A stretch of DNA of 64,000 nucleotides from Nageia nagi. Lineage: Eukaryota > Pinophyta. The notes below the pieces were generated by a model. It was not told the origin of the DNA. It worked only from the letters and a program-made list of their open reading frames with translations, and did not search any database. This document shows positions 1 to 12,240 of this stretch, one piece after another (position 1 is the first letter of the stretch; every line of letters begins with the position of its first letter). The translations under genes and the position numbers were made by a program. The stretch lies in NCBI GenBank assembly GCA_050084985.1, contig JBITNC010000001.1, positions 125,426,001 through 125,490,000 of the forward strand, written 5' to 3'.

Positions 1-3000
1 TAATTTTTGACATTAATGATCTTTGGCTTATGTTTGACTCCATGATCAAGGAATATAGGTAGTCTTTTGAAATACCTAGAGCCTATCGAGATCTAAAATG
101 TAGTATTGTTTGGAATGAAATTACTTGAAAATTTGAATAATGGTTTAGATTAGGATGATGCATGAGAATAATTACTAGATTCCATGATCGAGGAAGATAG
201 CTAGTCTCTATCGAGACATAAAACATATTGAGATCAACATGGAAGATTAAATTGTATGATATATTTGCATCTACGATAGGATACATCTCATAAGAAAAAA
301 GAGTTATCCTAATCCTCATACAAATCTAACTAAATCCTAGTACTCAACACCATGTCATCTTGGTTCTCTTGGTCGAAAGCTTGATCAAGGAAGAGAGAAT
401 ATGGATGGAGACTCATCAAAGGATGAAGATGGTGATGAAGAACCCCTTCAAAGTGGATATTTCTATGTAAATAGGGTTATTGCAAGTTGTACAATAATGG
501 AAAACTCTAATGATGGAAGGAACAATGACTTGTGGAAGATGTTATGACCACAATTAATGATGAGAATAATAATAGATGTATTCATTGTCTAAGTGAATTA
601 ATGGGATACCTTATCAATTGCAAAAGTAAGTTCCTCTGCATGATATGATGTACTCTATCCCTTTATCAACAATGACGTTTTGAAATACTTGTCTCCAAAA
701 TATGATCAAAGTTAGGAACTATAGAGATATATCCTTGTAACAAATCGAATATGCCTCATTTATGGTGAACTATGTTAAGATTTTAAGCTTTAAGGAAATT
801 TTGGATGATGTATCAAAGTAAAAGAAATTAAATTCATTTAGGATATAGTTTAGAATTATACTACATGAAAGGAATAGGATATCTCGTAAAATATTCACCA
901 GGACACAAATAGTTCATCATTAGAAATTAAAAGTATGATGAGACATTCCAATTAGTAAATAATCAAGTATGAGTTTTCATAGGGTTACACACCTAAGATA
1001 TGAAAAGGTCAAAGCCATGATGTTTTAATTGGAATTAGTGATGATATAAGGTTACCAAGTAAAGAAAAGAAGATATAATCTTCTACCCTTGGAGAATTAC
1101 ATTGAAAATAGATGGAAGTTAGCACAAACCTAATCAATGTATTAGGATATGGACATACCCTATATTGTATGAAGGAAACCTAAATGAAGATCAAAGTAGG
1201 ACCTTGAATGAATACGAATGATTAAATATCAAGTATTGATGGATTGAAAAATATATAGAAATTTGATTCTAGAGAGAAAAACTAGACATAACTATCTTTG
1301 GTTTGATAAAAGATAATAAATTACTCCTTGATTAAGTTATACTCTACATCACACTTCCTTGATAGAATTAGTCACTTTTTAAGCATATCAAGACTTGTTA
1401 TTGTTCTCTTCATATTTTGTATTTTTAAAGTAATGTTCATTCTCCTATTACTACATTTAAGGGGTTTTGCATCATCCAATGTGTCAAACCCTAGTGTATT
1501 TTATTTCCTTTTTTTAGTCATCGAGTTGATACCTAACTTGAAACTAAGGGGAGAATCAAATGATATGTCATTTTAGGCATCATCATTTTTTATGAAATGT
1601 CAAATAATGTGTCTTATATTGGATTCACATTGTATCATATTTTAATGCTAATTGCATCAAGTCAATTGACTCTTAAAATATCAATATTTAGATGCAATTT
1701 GAGTCAATAGGGTGACTCTTAAAATGTTAAAAAATTATAGGAATGAGGAAGATTTCTTGTTTGCATTATGCATCTTGTCAAATAGTTTGCTTGTGTTCCT
1801 TCCACTTTTTTCATATATGTCTAACAAGGCACTCACAAGCACAATATCTAATAAAAATTTGATTTTAAAGAGTCTTTGATGTATGTATAAATCCTTTTGC
1901 AAATCTCTTAATTTGGTGCTTGCTTTGAAGATGCTAGGAAAAGTTAATTCATTTGGTTGGATTATTGTTGATGTTTATTGCATTTGGTGAAATAGTTTCA
2001 ATACCTGTTGAGAAAATACATATCTTTGGTAACTTGAAATTATCATATTCCATGAGAAGATGTGTTGTTAGGTCATACAATCAAAAACTTCATGGGCATC
2101 AACCAAACTTCAACATGCCTTCAACATGTCTTCAACTCCTACACACCTGCATCACCAAAAAATGCCTTCAACATATTTTTAGCTCCTATAGACTTGCATC
2201 CCCAAAAATTCCCTTATAAAGGGAAAGCTACTTCATTCACTCATAAATGGCATCATTATTGTCAATAAAAATTAACCTTCGATCAAAGGAATGCATCAAC
2301 AGTCGATAGCATATCATGCCATGATCTATGTGCATTATTTATACCTTTTTTTCCATTCCATGTATCACTTGATGCATTGGTTGATGCACTAAAATGCATC
2401 AATCAATGCATCAACTAACACATTGTACAATACATCAACCAATGTGTTAACCAATGCATCAACTAATGTGTCAAAAAATTAGTCTTATACAGATTAACAT
2501 AGATGTGCCAAATAGTGATACATATTACTTCATGGTGTCAAAATGTAATTTTCTGATGTATGAAATGATGAAAAATCTTTAAAATGTAGTAGTGTATGTA
2601 TTTTGTATACGAGATAATTATGGTTGAATATTCTTTGTTGGCTTTATAAATAAGCTTGCCTGAAACTTCTTGTACATGTTTGATGAATTGTTGCTTTTGA
2701 TTTATCAAACATGATTAATAAGGGAATTTATTAGAATAAACAAACCACTCGGGGTATTACATTAATACCCATGGCTCCCTAAGATATGGGCATGGGGATA
2801 TTGGACTCCATGGTTACCCTAACCAATAGATATGGGTAGGTTAGTGTCTCATATCCTTAACAGATTATCAAATGAGGGTAGTAGTCAACAAAACTATAGG
2901 TATCGAATGAAGGTAATTTTTAGTCATGCTTCTTTCAAATAAGCAAATAGGATTATAATGATTATTCCATAAGTTATGATGCTTACCTATTTCATATGAA

Positions 3001-3439
3001 TGATTTCCTAGGATAATCCATCTGCACTTATGAATCAGAGGATCATATATCAATTGAATATGTGTAACCTTATGGATGATTGTTCTCTTGGGTGATATGG
3101 GCCCTAAGTAGAAAATCACAACGTATTAATTATAATTTCCATTTCATAGTTCATGAATGGAAATGGTGGGGTCACATGTGGGGCATCTTCTAATGGGATG
3201 AGCATTGAGAAAATACTAGAAAGTTTTCAATCAAGATTGATTATTCAAGATTTGACCAATCTTGCCATATGGATGTTGACTAGCTAACAATGTTGATATG
3301 CTCATGTGGATCACCTTATCCATTCCTAGACCATTTGAGTGTTTGATTTTAACAAAAAAAAATATCTAAATTTTTAGGGTTGGTGAATTTGGAAACTAGA
3401 GTTGGTGAGAAGCATTGCGTAGGAGCAAGAGGAGCGCTA
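1..3439. other. Unassigned AT-rich sequence, probably decayed transposon
   Basis: No reading frame here gives a recognisable product, and the short ORFs look like chance. At about 1548-1558 there is a purine run (aaggggagaa) followed by TGATATGTCA, which would fit a polypurine tract and LTR start on the plus strand, and TTATAAAGGG near 2212 could be its TATA box. No matching second LTR or primer site is visible, so this is only a suggestion. The right limit is where the Copia-2 LTR begins. Confidence 0.4.
2359..2471. repeat. Cluster of short direct and inverted TGCATCAACCAATG-like units
   Basis: Several copies of a roughly 14-base unit occur in both orientations, for example CATTGGTTGATGCA near 2374 and then repeated TGCATCAAYYAATG forms. 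The two orientations can pair. No known family is recognised. Confidence 0.55.
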
Positions 3440-3910
3440 TGAAAGAGATGAACCTCTTACACTTAAGATCACCTTGGAGTGTTCTTATTACTTCAATTAA
3501 CAATGCAATATATAAATACTCAATTACAATAAGATAAATACAATCATGTATAGTGGTTCCTCTCAAGGTGAGAGTACTTCGCTCTAACTTAAGATCTTTG
3601 CTTCACAAAGATAGTTCTTAGAATGCTTACTATCTCTCTCTCTTTCTATCAACCTACAAAGTATGAGCATAACTTTTCTCTTATCAAGTGTGTTTTACAA
3701 CAAGGCTAAGCTCTCTATTTATAGGAGAGAATCCCATCTTAACTCATCTTTTTACCAAAGATTTATATAAGGTTAAGAAGGGTCAAGTTTCACATATTTG
3801 ATTCTTAAATACTAAAAAAAGTATTTATAAATACTTTTTAGTATTTGTATGAATTATGTAAGTGAGACACTTTTTAGATACTAAACAATAATGCATTAGG
3901 AATTCTAAAA
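3440..3910 (-). repeat. Copia-2 3' LTR
   Basis: Starts TGAAAGAGATGAAC, like the TGAGAGAAATGAAC end of the Copia-1 LTRs, and ends ATTCTAAAA just before a degenerate polypurine complement. It contains the LTR landmarks of this group: the 'gtggttcctc...gagtact' block and ctatttatagg (TATA box on the minus strand). The terminal CA is mutated. No partner LTR lies in the window. Confidence 0.7.
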
Positions 3911-4134
3911 CTCTCTTTTAATGTAATATTGGGTAGAGAAAAGAGAAGATAGTGAGAGAGAGATAGTAAGAGAGTTCTCCTAAATACTTTTTAGTATTTG
4001 GATGAATTAAGTAAGTGAGACACTTTTTAGATACTAAACAATAATGCATTAATAATTCTAAAACTCTCTTTTAATGCAATATTGGGTAGAGAAAAGAGAA
4101 AATAGTGAGAGAGAGATAGTAAGAGAGTTCTCCT
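3829..4134. repeat. 153-bp tandem duplication across the LTR/polypurine boundary
   Basis: 3829-3981 and 3982-4134 are near-identical direct copies. Each holds the LTR end, the polypurine complement (ctctcttttaatg) and the 'atattgggtagagaa' block, so the LTR junction exists twice. Confidence 0.85.
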
Positions 4135-4554
4135 CCATAATAGATACAATCAAAGATAAGAACTGGACATCTTGAGAAGTATTATATCTTGGATAAGACT
4201 CAACTATTTAACTATTTTAAAAAATTGTTTACAATGCAATATCCATCAACCATAGAAGGTTTCAATGTACTAGAAGTAGTCTTCAACAAAAATTTGACAA
4301 GATGAGTCTCTATAAGTTGCATGAAGTAAGTAATATATAATCTCAAGAAGAAACCTGCAAGCTACAAGCAATGTAACTCAAACACAAGATTAGTTAGATG
4401 CATCATATATTCATATTATCATAATATAGATGAATCAAATAACATAATCCATAAACTAATCACATGGTACACCATAATTCATCATAAATATGCCAAGAAA
4501 ACTCATAGTGACATGTTGTATAAGAAACACATGTGTTGATCATCATTGTCAAAC

Positions 4555-4745
4555 ATAGGATATACATCCAATCATGCACATACTAGTTCCTCACACATGT
4601 ATAACTAAACAGTGCCACATGCACATATTAGTTCCTCACACATGTATAACTAAATAGTGTAAGAAGTGTATAAACAAATTCATCTCATGAGGATAACTAA
4701 ATAATGCCAACATGCACATACTAGTTCCTCATGCATGGAGAACCA
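4555..4745 (-). repeat. Copia-2 3' region repeats
   Basis: Three degenerate units of the form 'catgcacatactagttcctcacac...ggataactaaatagtg'. The same unit type occurs in the 3' noncoding region of Copia-1 and Copia-3. Confidence 0.65.
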
Positions 4746-4879
4746 TGAAAAAACTACACAAAGATCAACATTATATAGCCAAAAAATCCTCATATGAGTG
4801 AAGTTGAAACCATAAAAAAAAAAAAAAATATTCAATAATAATTCAAACTCCACTCCACCTTAAGGGTAACTTCACCAAC

Positions 4880-6145
4880 CCGAGAGACCCCCAAAGCTTG
4901 TAGAATTGAGTGTTGAAAAGAGGCTTAATGAATAAATAAATAGATTTTTTATTTGATGGATAATACTAAAGCTGTAAGGTGCCATCAAAAAAAAATTTCC
5001 TAATAAAGTGCACTTGGATTTCTACATGCTTTGTTCTCTAATGGAACACAATATTTTTGGCCAAAGCAATGGTAGATTGATTATCTAAAGATATCAAGGA
5101 TGGGCCAACCTACTCATACCCAATTTCTTTCAAAATATGCCTTAGCCAAATTGCTTCCTAGGCTGCAATAGTCATAGCTCTATATTCTTCTTCTATGGTT
5201 GAAAAAGTGACTATTGGATTCTTCTTTTAATACCAAGATATAACACCTAATCCAATATTAAATACATATGTAGAAGTGGATTTCATGTCATCTCTATCAC
5301 CACCATAGTCAAAATCAAAGAACCCTAAGAGAATAAAAGAAGGCAAATTGGTAAACTTGAGGGCAAGATCCTTGATGCCCTCAATGTACCTCAAAATCTT
5401 CTTAGCAACATGAAGATGCTCAACATAAGGCTTATGCATAAATCTTGCCATTAGATTCACTACATAGGTAATATCTAGCCTAGAGATAGTCAAATAAAGA
5501 AGACTACCAATAAGCTGCCTATATTTTGTAGCATCTATCAGTTGAGAGTTTGAGCTGGTCTCAAGCTTGATTCTAAGAGCAATGAGAATAGCCACAAGAT
5601 TACATTCTACAATTCCAAAATTCTATAAAATATCTAAGATATACTTGGACTAACTTAGGTAGGTACAATCATTACATTGGTACACTTGCATACCAAGGTA
5701 GTAGTGCAAGAGACTTGGATCAATTATTTCATATTATGCCTTAAGTTTGGTTATGCATTCATTTATGATCACCATATTATTATTTGTGATCAAAATATCA
5801 TCCACATAGAGGAGAATTAATACTAAGTTCTTTCCTTCATTGAGCTCATAAAGATATGAATTTGAGTAGCATTTTGAGAATCAAAGAGTCTCAAAATACC
5901 CTAAAATCTTCTTGTACCATGCTCTTGGTTCTTGCTTAATTCCATACAAATACTTCTATAGCTTGCACATATGGGACTCTTTCCCTTGCATAACAAACCC
6001 TTTTAATTGACTCATAATATTTCAACATCTAAGTCACCATTAAGAAATGCACTCTTTAAATCACGCTAAAGCACATTCCAACCTTGAAGCTACTGAAAGA
6101 GTAAGAATTAATTTGACCATATCCATATTTGCTACTAGGGAAAAG
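4880..6145 (-). pseudogene. Copia-2 RNase H and 3' part of reverse transcriptase
   Basis: The longest open piece (5227-5595) reads YRQLIGSLLYLTISRLDIT and then ILRYIEGIKDLALK, the copia RT-to-RNase H connection and start of RNase H. Downstream the frame continues as RNase H with stops. Upstream of 5600 the RT part is readable only in pieces. The open frame is lost repeatedly, so no enzyme is made. Sequence homology resumes at 20374 after the Copia-1 insertion. Confidence 0.85.
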
Positions 6146-6150
6146 GTTGC

Positions 6151-6655
6151 TGAGAGAAATAAACTATAACAAGAATAATTTTAAACTACCAACATCATAT
6201 GAAAGCTATCAATTCACATCTAATAATCTCACAAATAAGACAATCTCACAAAGTGACTCAAGATGTAAAGTGGTTCCTTAAACTAGGAGTACATCCACTA
6301 ACTAGATCTTTACTTCAATCACAAATACAACTCTCTTACAATCCTCTTAATCTCAACTCCTACACGTCTATCCTATAGCATAACTTTATTTCACAATTGA
6401 TGTTTTATTACAAAGAGAGAACCTTCTATTTATAGGCCAAAATCTTTCTTTAGATCACCCTTTTATCTAATGTACATAAGCATGACATGCACATCTTTTG
6501 ACCTAAGGGGCATGCTCATGCAATGGAGTGTAGGACAAGTTACATTATTATATTCACTAAAATACTTAAGGTATCAAATGATACCCTTAAGTATTAGTGA
6601 ATTTATATAAATGATTTAATACAACCTTTACAATAATGCATTATACATTCCAACA
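6151..6655 (-). repeat. Copia-1 3' LTR
   Basis: Plus-strand ends are TGAGAGAAAT and CATTCCAACA, the reverse complement of a TG...CA LTR. Immediately after it comes the polypurine complement ctcccccttaatgc. It matches 19864-20368 along its full length. Confidence 0.95.
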
Positions 6656-6672
6656 CTCCCCCTTAATGCAAT
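6656..6672 (-). other. Copia-1 polypurine tract
   Basis: The minus strand reads GCATTAAGGGGGAG directly next to the LTR start TGTTGG, as expected for the plus-strand primer of reverse transcription. The same tract adjoins the Copia-6 3' LTR. Confidence 0.9.
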
Positions 6673-7129
6673 ATTGGGATAGAATGAGTAAGAGAGAAGA
6701 AGAAGAGAAAGTAAGAGAGTTATCCTCCAAATAGATAGAACAAAGATAAGAACTTTTTACATATTTGTTAAGTAAGAAAGATCTAGTTTAAGACTCACTA
6801 CTTTGCCAAATACAATCATTAACTACAACCAATTTCAATGTACATAAAGTAATCATCCAACTAGAAATCATAAAGAGTCTCCAAGAGCTTGCATACCTGA
6901 GGTAAGTAACTTGCAATCTCAAAGGAACCTGCAAGTCATTAATAACTCAAATAATAAGATCAGTTAGATGCATCATATTCATATCAACAAGGATATATTA
7001 ATCATACAAATGTCATCATAAACTAATCAATGGTACATTATAAGTCATCATGAAGATGCCATGCCAAAAACTCATAGTCACCTATTGTATATAAGACATG
7101 TGTTGATTATCATTACAAAATAGAGCATG

Positions 7130-7436
7130 CACATATGCTTTTATCACATATGGATAATTGAATAATGCCAAAATACACATAAAATTTCCTCACACATGGA
7201 TAACTAAATAGTGCTAGATCATGCACATAAGAGTTCCTCACACATGGATAACTAAATAGTGCCAAATGACACATAAGAGTTTCTCACATATGGATAACTG
7301 AATAGTGCTAGATTGACCAAAAATAGAACATGAACATATGAGTTCTTCACATATGGATAATTGAACAATTCCAAAAGACATATAAGAGTTTCTCACATAT
7401 GGATAAGTAAACAATGCTAGATTGGTTAATTTGTAC
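7130..7436 (-). repeat. Copia-1 3' noncoding tandem repeats
   Basis: About five degenerate units of roughly 60 bp with the core 'gttcctcacacatggataac'. They lie between the RNase H stop and the polypurine tract. Related arrays are at 4555-4745 and 22270-22600. Confidence 0.8.
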
Positions 7437-7460
7437 AAGTTCCTCATGTAGATTGAACTT
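7437..7460 (-). other. Single 24-nt hairpin in Copia-1 3' region
   Basis: AAGTTC and GAACTT pair as the two ends of a 24-nt element, followed by 'accatgaagg'. It is the single-copy counterpart of the nine-unit hairpin array at 61692-62149 in Copia-6. A similar single copy is at 22621-22644 in Copia-3. Confidence 0.6.
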
Positions 7461-7616
7461 ACCATGAAGGTGTACAACAAAATCAACACTATATAGCATA
7501 AAATTCTTCTAAGGGTGTAGTTATCATCATAAACATAAATTCAACACAATAATTCAAACATTACTCCCCCTTGAAGGCAACTTCACCAACCTGATAGCAT
7601 CCCATAGCTTATAAAA

Positions 7617-10600
7617 CTAAGCTTCTAGGAGGGGCTTAGTGAACAAATCAATGGAGTTTAAGGTGGATGGATAATACTCCAAGTGTATGAAGCCATAAAG
7701 AATCTTCTCCTTGATAAAATGGGTATATATTTCTACATGTTTTGTTCTTTGATAGAACACTAGATTCTTAGCCAAAGAAATAGCCGATTGATTATCTAAA
7801 GAGATCAAAGATGAGTGACCTTATTCATACCTAATTTATTTTAAAAGATGCCTTAGCCAAATGGCTTCTTCAATTGCAACAAACATGTCATGATATTTAG
7901 ATTCTATGGTAGAAAGAGAAATAGTAGGTTGCTTCTTGAAAGCCCAAGAGATAGCACCTGAACTAATGCTAAACACATATGCAAAGGTTGACTTCCTATC
8001 ATCTCTATCTCCCCCATAATTAGAATCTAAGAATTTAGAGAGAACAAATGAGGGTGACTTAGAACACTTGAGAGCAAGATCTTTAGTACTTGCAACATAC
8101 CTCAAAATTTGCTTAATAGCATTAAGGTGCTCAACATAAGGTTTTTGCATGAATCATGCCATCAAATTCACTGCAAAGGTAATATCTAGCCTAGATATAG
8201 TCAAATACAAAAGATTACCAATTAATTTCCTATAGGCTGTAGCATTAGCTAACTAAGAGTTGGAGCTTAGAGAAATAGTGATTCCAAAAGAGATTGGAAT
8301 TATAGCATATCTACACTTCACCATTTCAAATTTCTGCAATATGTCTAATATATACTTATATTGACTAAGGTAAGTACAATCTTTGGATTGATACACTTAC
8401 ATTCCAAGATAGTAGTGTAAGAGACCTAGATCAATCATTTCAAATGTGGCCTTAAGTTTGGATATGCACTCTTGAATGATTTCATCATTGTCTCTAGTAA
8501 TTAAAAGATCATCCACATAAAGGAGAATCAAGACCATATCTTTTTCTTAATTGAGCACATATAGATCAAAGTTAGAAAAATACTTCAAGAATCCAATATC
8601 TGTAAAGTACCCTAAAATCTTTCTATACCAGGCTTGAGGTGCTTGTTTAAGGCCATACAAAGACTTCTTTATCTTGCACACAAAGGACTTTTTACCTTCC
8701 ATAATAAACCCTTTTGATTGATTCATGAAGAGTTTCACATTCAAGTCATCATTGAGAAATGCACTCTTGACATCAAGTTGAATAACTTTCTATCCTTGAG
8801 CTACAAAAAGAGCAAGAATAACTCTCATAGTAGGCATATTTACCATAGGAGTATAGGTTTTCTCATAACCTACATCATATTTTTGAGCAAAACCTTTAGC
8901 TACTAACCTTACCTTGTATTTCTCAATATCTTCAATTTAATTGAACTTGATAGATCCACTATTACCAATCATATTCTTATAATTGAGATAAAAAAACTAA
9001 GTCTCAAGTTTTATTTTTTATAAGCACCTCATACTCCATTTTCATGGCTTCCATTAGCACTTGTGCTTAGAAGTTTATTTGAAGGTTGAGAGCTCATGGT
9101 TGTTGTCAATCTTGGTAATTAAAGATTTGTTCAAGGTCATGCTCCTTGTGACCCTTTGGGTTGGAGAATTTTTTTCTTGTGGTGATTTATTTATATCAAT
9201 ATCCAACTAGCTAGAAGCAACTAAAAAGTTCTCTAAATCATCAACATTCTCATTAGAAGTAGATTCTTCAAGAAGTTCATTGAACTTTATATCCCTTGAA
9301 ATGAATACTGCTTTATAAGTTGGAGAGTAAAGCTTGTATCCTCTATGCTGACTATCATAACCCATAAAGATGCATTTTTTAACTATTTTATCCAACTTTT
9401 TTTCTCAAAAATAATGTAAGAGAAAAGCTTCACAGCCAAACACCCTAAGGTGAGAAATGTTAGGTTTTATTCATGTTCATGCCTCAAAAGGAGTTTTTCT
9501 CTAAACAACTTTTGTAGGACACCTAGTTAAGATGTAAATAGCAATGCTCACAACTTCATCCTATAATAATTTAAGAATATTACCCAACATGCATCTATCC
9601 ATCTTCATAATTATTCTATTTTTTCTTTTGACAACACCATTTTGTTGAGGAGTGTAAGGAATCATAAATTACCTTTTGATTTCATACTTAGCACAATATT
9701 AATTACACTCACTGTTGTTATATTTTTCCCCTTTATATGATCTCAACATCTTAATTTTAAGGTTAGTTTGATTCTCAACAAAGGCCTTAAAAACCTTAAA
9801 ACTCTCAAGAAAGTTAAGACATAAGATACTCCTCCAAATGACTTAGTCTAAAATGGATCCATCAAATCTAAATGCACAAGTTCAAGAAGTTAAGATGCTC
9901 TTTTTACCTTATCTTTTTCAAACTTTTATCTATGCATCTTACCAAGAATGCACTTCTCGCATAGACCAATCGAAGGAGAAATTGAAGGCAAACCTTTCAT
10001 AAGTTTTTGGTCTTTCATGATTTGAATACTCTTATGGTTAAGGTGCCCTAAACAATGATGCCAAACATTACCTTTAAAACACACATTAGAAGTAAGACAA
10101 ATCTTTGATGGAACTTGATTCACAATGTAAAGGTTATCTTTCACTAATCCTTTAACCAAAGTGGCAAGTCCTTTCTTAATGTGCCAAGATTAAGAGTTGA
10201 ACTCAAAAGAGTACCCTTTCTTAGCAACTTTGATTATGAAGAGAAGGTTCATCCTTAACTTAGAAACAAAGAGAACATTTTCAAAGACTTTTTCATGAAT
10301 TAGCACACTCCTAATTCTTTTAACTTCAAAGGTAGAGTTATCACCTATCATAATTGCATCCTTATTATACTTGTAAATGTTCATAAACTTTTTCTTTTCA
10401 AAGCATAGGTGACTGGTGCAACCAGAATCAACAATCCATTCAAATGAAAAAGTGTGAGATATGGAGTAGAGTGTTGTATCAAAACTAGCATGAGTATTTT
10501 TATTTCCTTTGTAGCTCTTTACATTAACATTGCCTTTGTACTTTTCCACTTTTTTTTTTGTAATAATCAACTTCTTTGTGACCTTGAAAAACATAATAGT

Positions 10601-10657
10601 TACAATTACCATTAAACTTTTTCTTAGGATAAAGAGTGTTTGCTTTACTTTTTTCAT
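7617..10657 (-). pseudogene. Copia-1 pol: protease, integrase, RT, RNase H (decayed)
   Basis: In element order, the protease is seen in 10190-10657 with the active-site motif DSGCTSH. The integrase head with HHCC zinc ligands (WHHCLGHLNH...CEKC) is in 9926-10159. The integrase/RT linker is in 9207-9395 (KAVFISRDIKFNEL), the middle of RT in 8547-8744 (KKSLYGLKQAPQAWYRK), and RNase H in 7836-8150 and 7617-7808 (end motif IDLFTKPL). The pieces from 7617 to 9395 share one frame and are broken mainly by stops; a frameshift separates them from 9926-10657. Known copia order is PR-INT-RT-RH and fits exactly. Not functional. Confidence 0.92.
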
Positions 10658-10778
10658 CTAAGTGATTGTTGTTACCATTTTTTTTACTGCTATGATTGTT
10701 GTTTTTGTTATTCCTATTATTGTTGTAGCCACTACCTCTTTTCTCAAACCTTTTAGAGGAAGAAAGATAAAATTTCTT

Positions 10779-11436
10779 TTAATAATTGAATTTCTTCTTA
10801 AAAGGAGTTTTGGTTGCTCTAAGAGCAACATTATTATCCTTAAGAGAAGAAATCAACCTTTTATTGTTAAGGGTTTTCTCATGCTTCAATAGGTACCTTG
10901 AAAGGTTCTCAAGAGAGATGACTTCTTCTTCATCATCAAGCCTTATTTCCATAACTGTTATAAAGTTTCTAAACATTGAAGAGAGGCTTTGAATAATGAT
11001 GAAGACCATGAACTCATCATTGATCCAATTGCACCCACAAGCAACAAGTTGGGTCCTTAGGTCAATGAGTTTGTTCAAGTAGATAGCCACATTTTTATCT
11101 ACCTCTTAATGAAATTGAAACAACTTTTGAAGAATGGTAAACCTTCTTGAAAAGTTTGAATAGGTAGATTTGCTTAAGTTTATCTAACGCTTTCTTTATT
11201 GAGGTTGAAGAGAAAATCATCAAGAGCACATCATCTAAAATTGCATAATAAATCATGGAGGTTGCTAATTCATTCTTCATGTTGTAAGCTCTAGTTTCTT
11301 CTCATCTATAGGAGGTATAAGGTTCTCATTCACTATTTGCCAAAGCTTCCTTGCCTACAATTCAACTTCCATCTGAGGTTCCCAAATCCCATAGTTGAAA
11401 CCATCAAGAATGTGTTTGGGTAAAAAATATTCTCCT
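10779..11436 (-). pseudogene. Copia-1 gag (decayed)
   Basis: Pieces at 11095-11280 and 10779-11090 match the copia gag of the other copies here (KNELATSMIY, then SARYLLKHEKT-like sequence before a poorly kept zinc knuckle region). Homology begins near 11436 at the place where Copia-2 and Copia-5 gag start, but the start codon reads ATA and a stop follows within about 30 codons. A frameshift lies between the two pieces. Confidence 0.8.
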
Positions 11437-11639
11437 ATTTTCTATAATAATATAAAATAATAAGCATATGGTTTCAATAAACAACATAAAATGTTAAGTT
11501 TTAACCAAGTAAATAATACATGTTACATTTAATACTAAAGACCTGCTTTATTTGAATTATAAGTGCAAATGTTAAATAATAACCTATATTACTAAATACA
11601 TTTTTCATCTTAAGAATTGTAGATGTAAAGTGACATTGT

Positions 11640-12240
11640 TGAAGCTTATTTTCTTATCTAAAAATTAGGCCTTCACTTGGATGCCCACATAAGAGAAGCC
11701 CAGGTCCTACCAATCCTCAACTAGTTCCCCTTGGGTAGCAATATACTCTTACAAGGAAGTACTAGCTATTTTCTAAGGTTTTGATGTTTATTGGATTGGC
11801 CAAATTATTAATCTTGATTAGGTTTCAAGTTTTCCTCCTAGGTTATTAGGATAATCCTTGAATGGACATGCAGACATGTGGTATCACTGCAAACATGCCT
11901 ATTCACCTAATAGAGTTATGTTTAGACCAATAGAAGACTTAGGGGAAATTAAGAAGTATGAACTTTTCACCACTTGGATTATCAAACCTAAAGGCTCTAA
12001 TCCACCTATCTTCACCTTATGGCTCCCCAAACAAGTCATGTTGTAGAATGTACATATGAATGTGTTCATTTTAAGGGGTTGCTCATATCAATGTTTACAT
12101 TTTTGTTTGCATAAACAAATAAATCAAAGTACAAAACATGAAATAAAAGAGCATAAATATAAAATCATCCATTCATAATTTGAACCCTATGTGTTCATTG
12201 GTTTTATTTACTAACCCCTAAAGGACATCTTTACATCAAT
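11640..12240 (-). other. Conserved leader block shared by Copia-1 and Copia-5
   Basis: This block lies 0.2-0.8 kb upstream of gag and is clearly alignable with 55680-56265 in Copia-5, whereas the surrounding leader is much less alike. Shared stretches include 'ttaggccttcac', 'ttttcctcctaggttat', 'acatgtggtatcact' and 'ccccaaacaagtcatgttgt'. No long ORF is kept in common. It is absent from the Copia-2 leader. Confidence 0.75.

Noticed and set aside
1328-1576. 82-codon hydrophobic plus-strand ORF as a membrane protein gene
   Set aside because: T-rich chance ORF with no supporting context.
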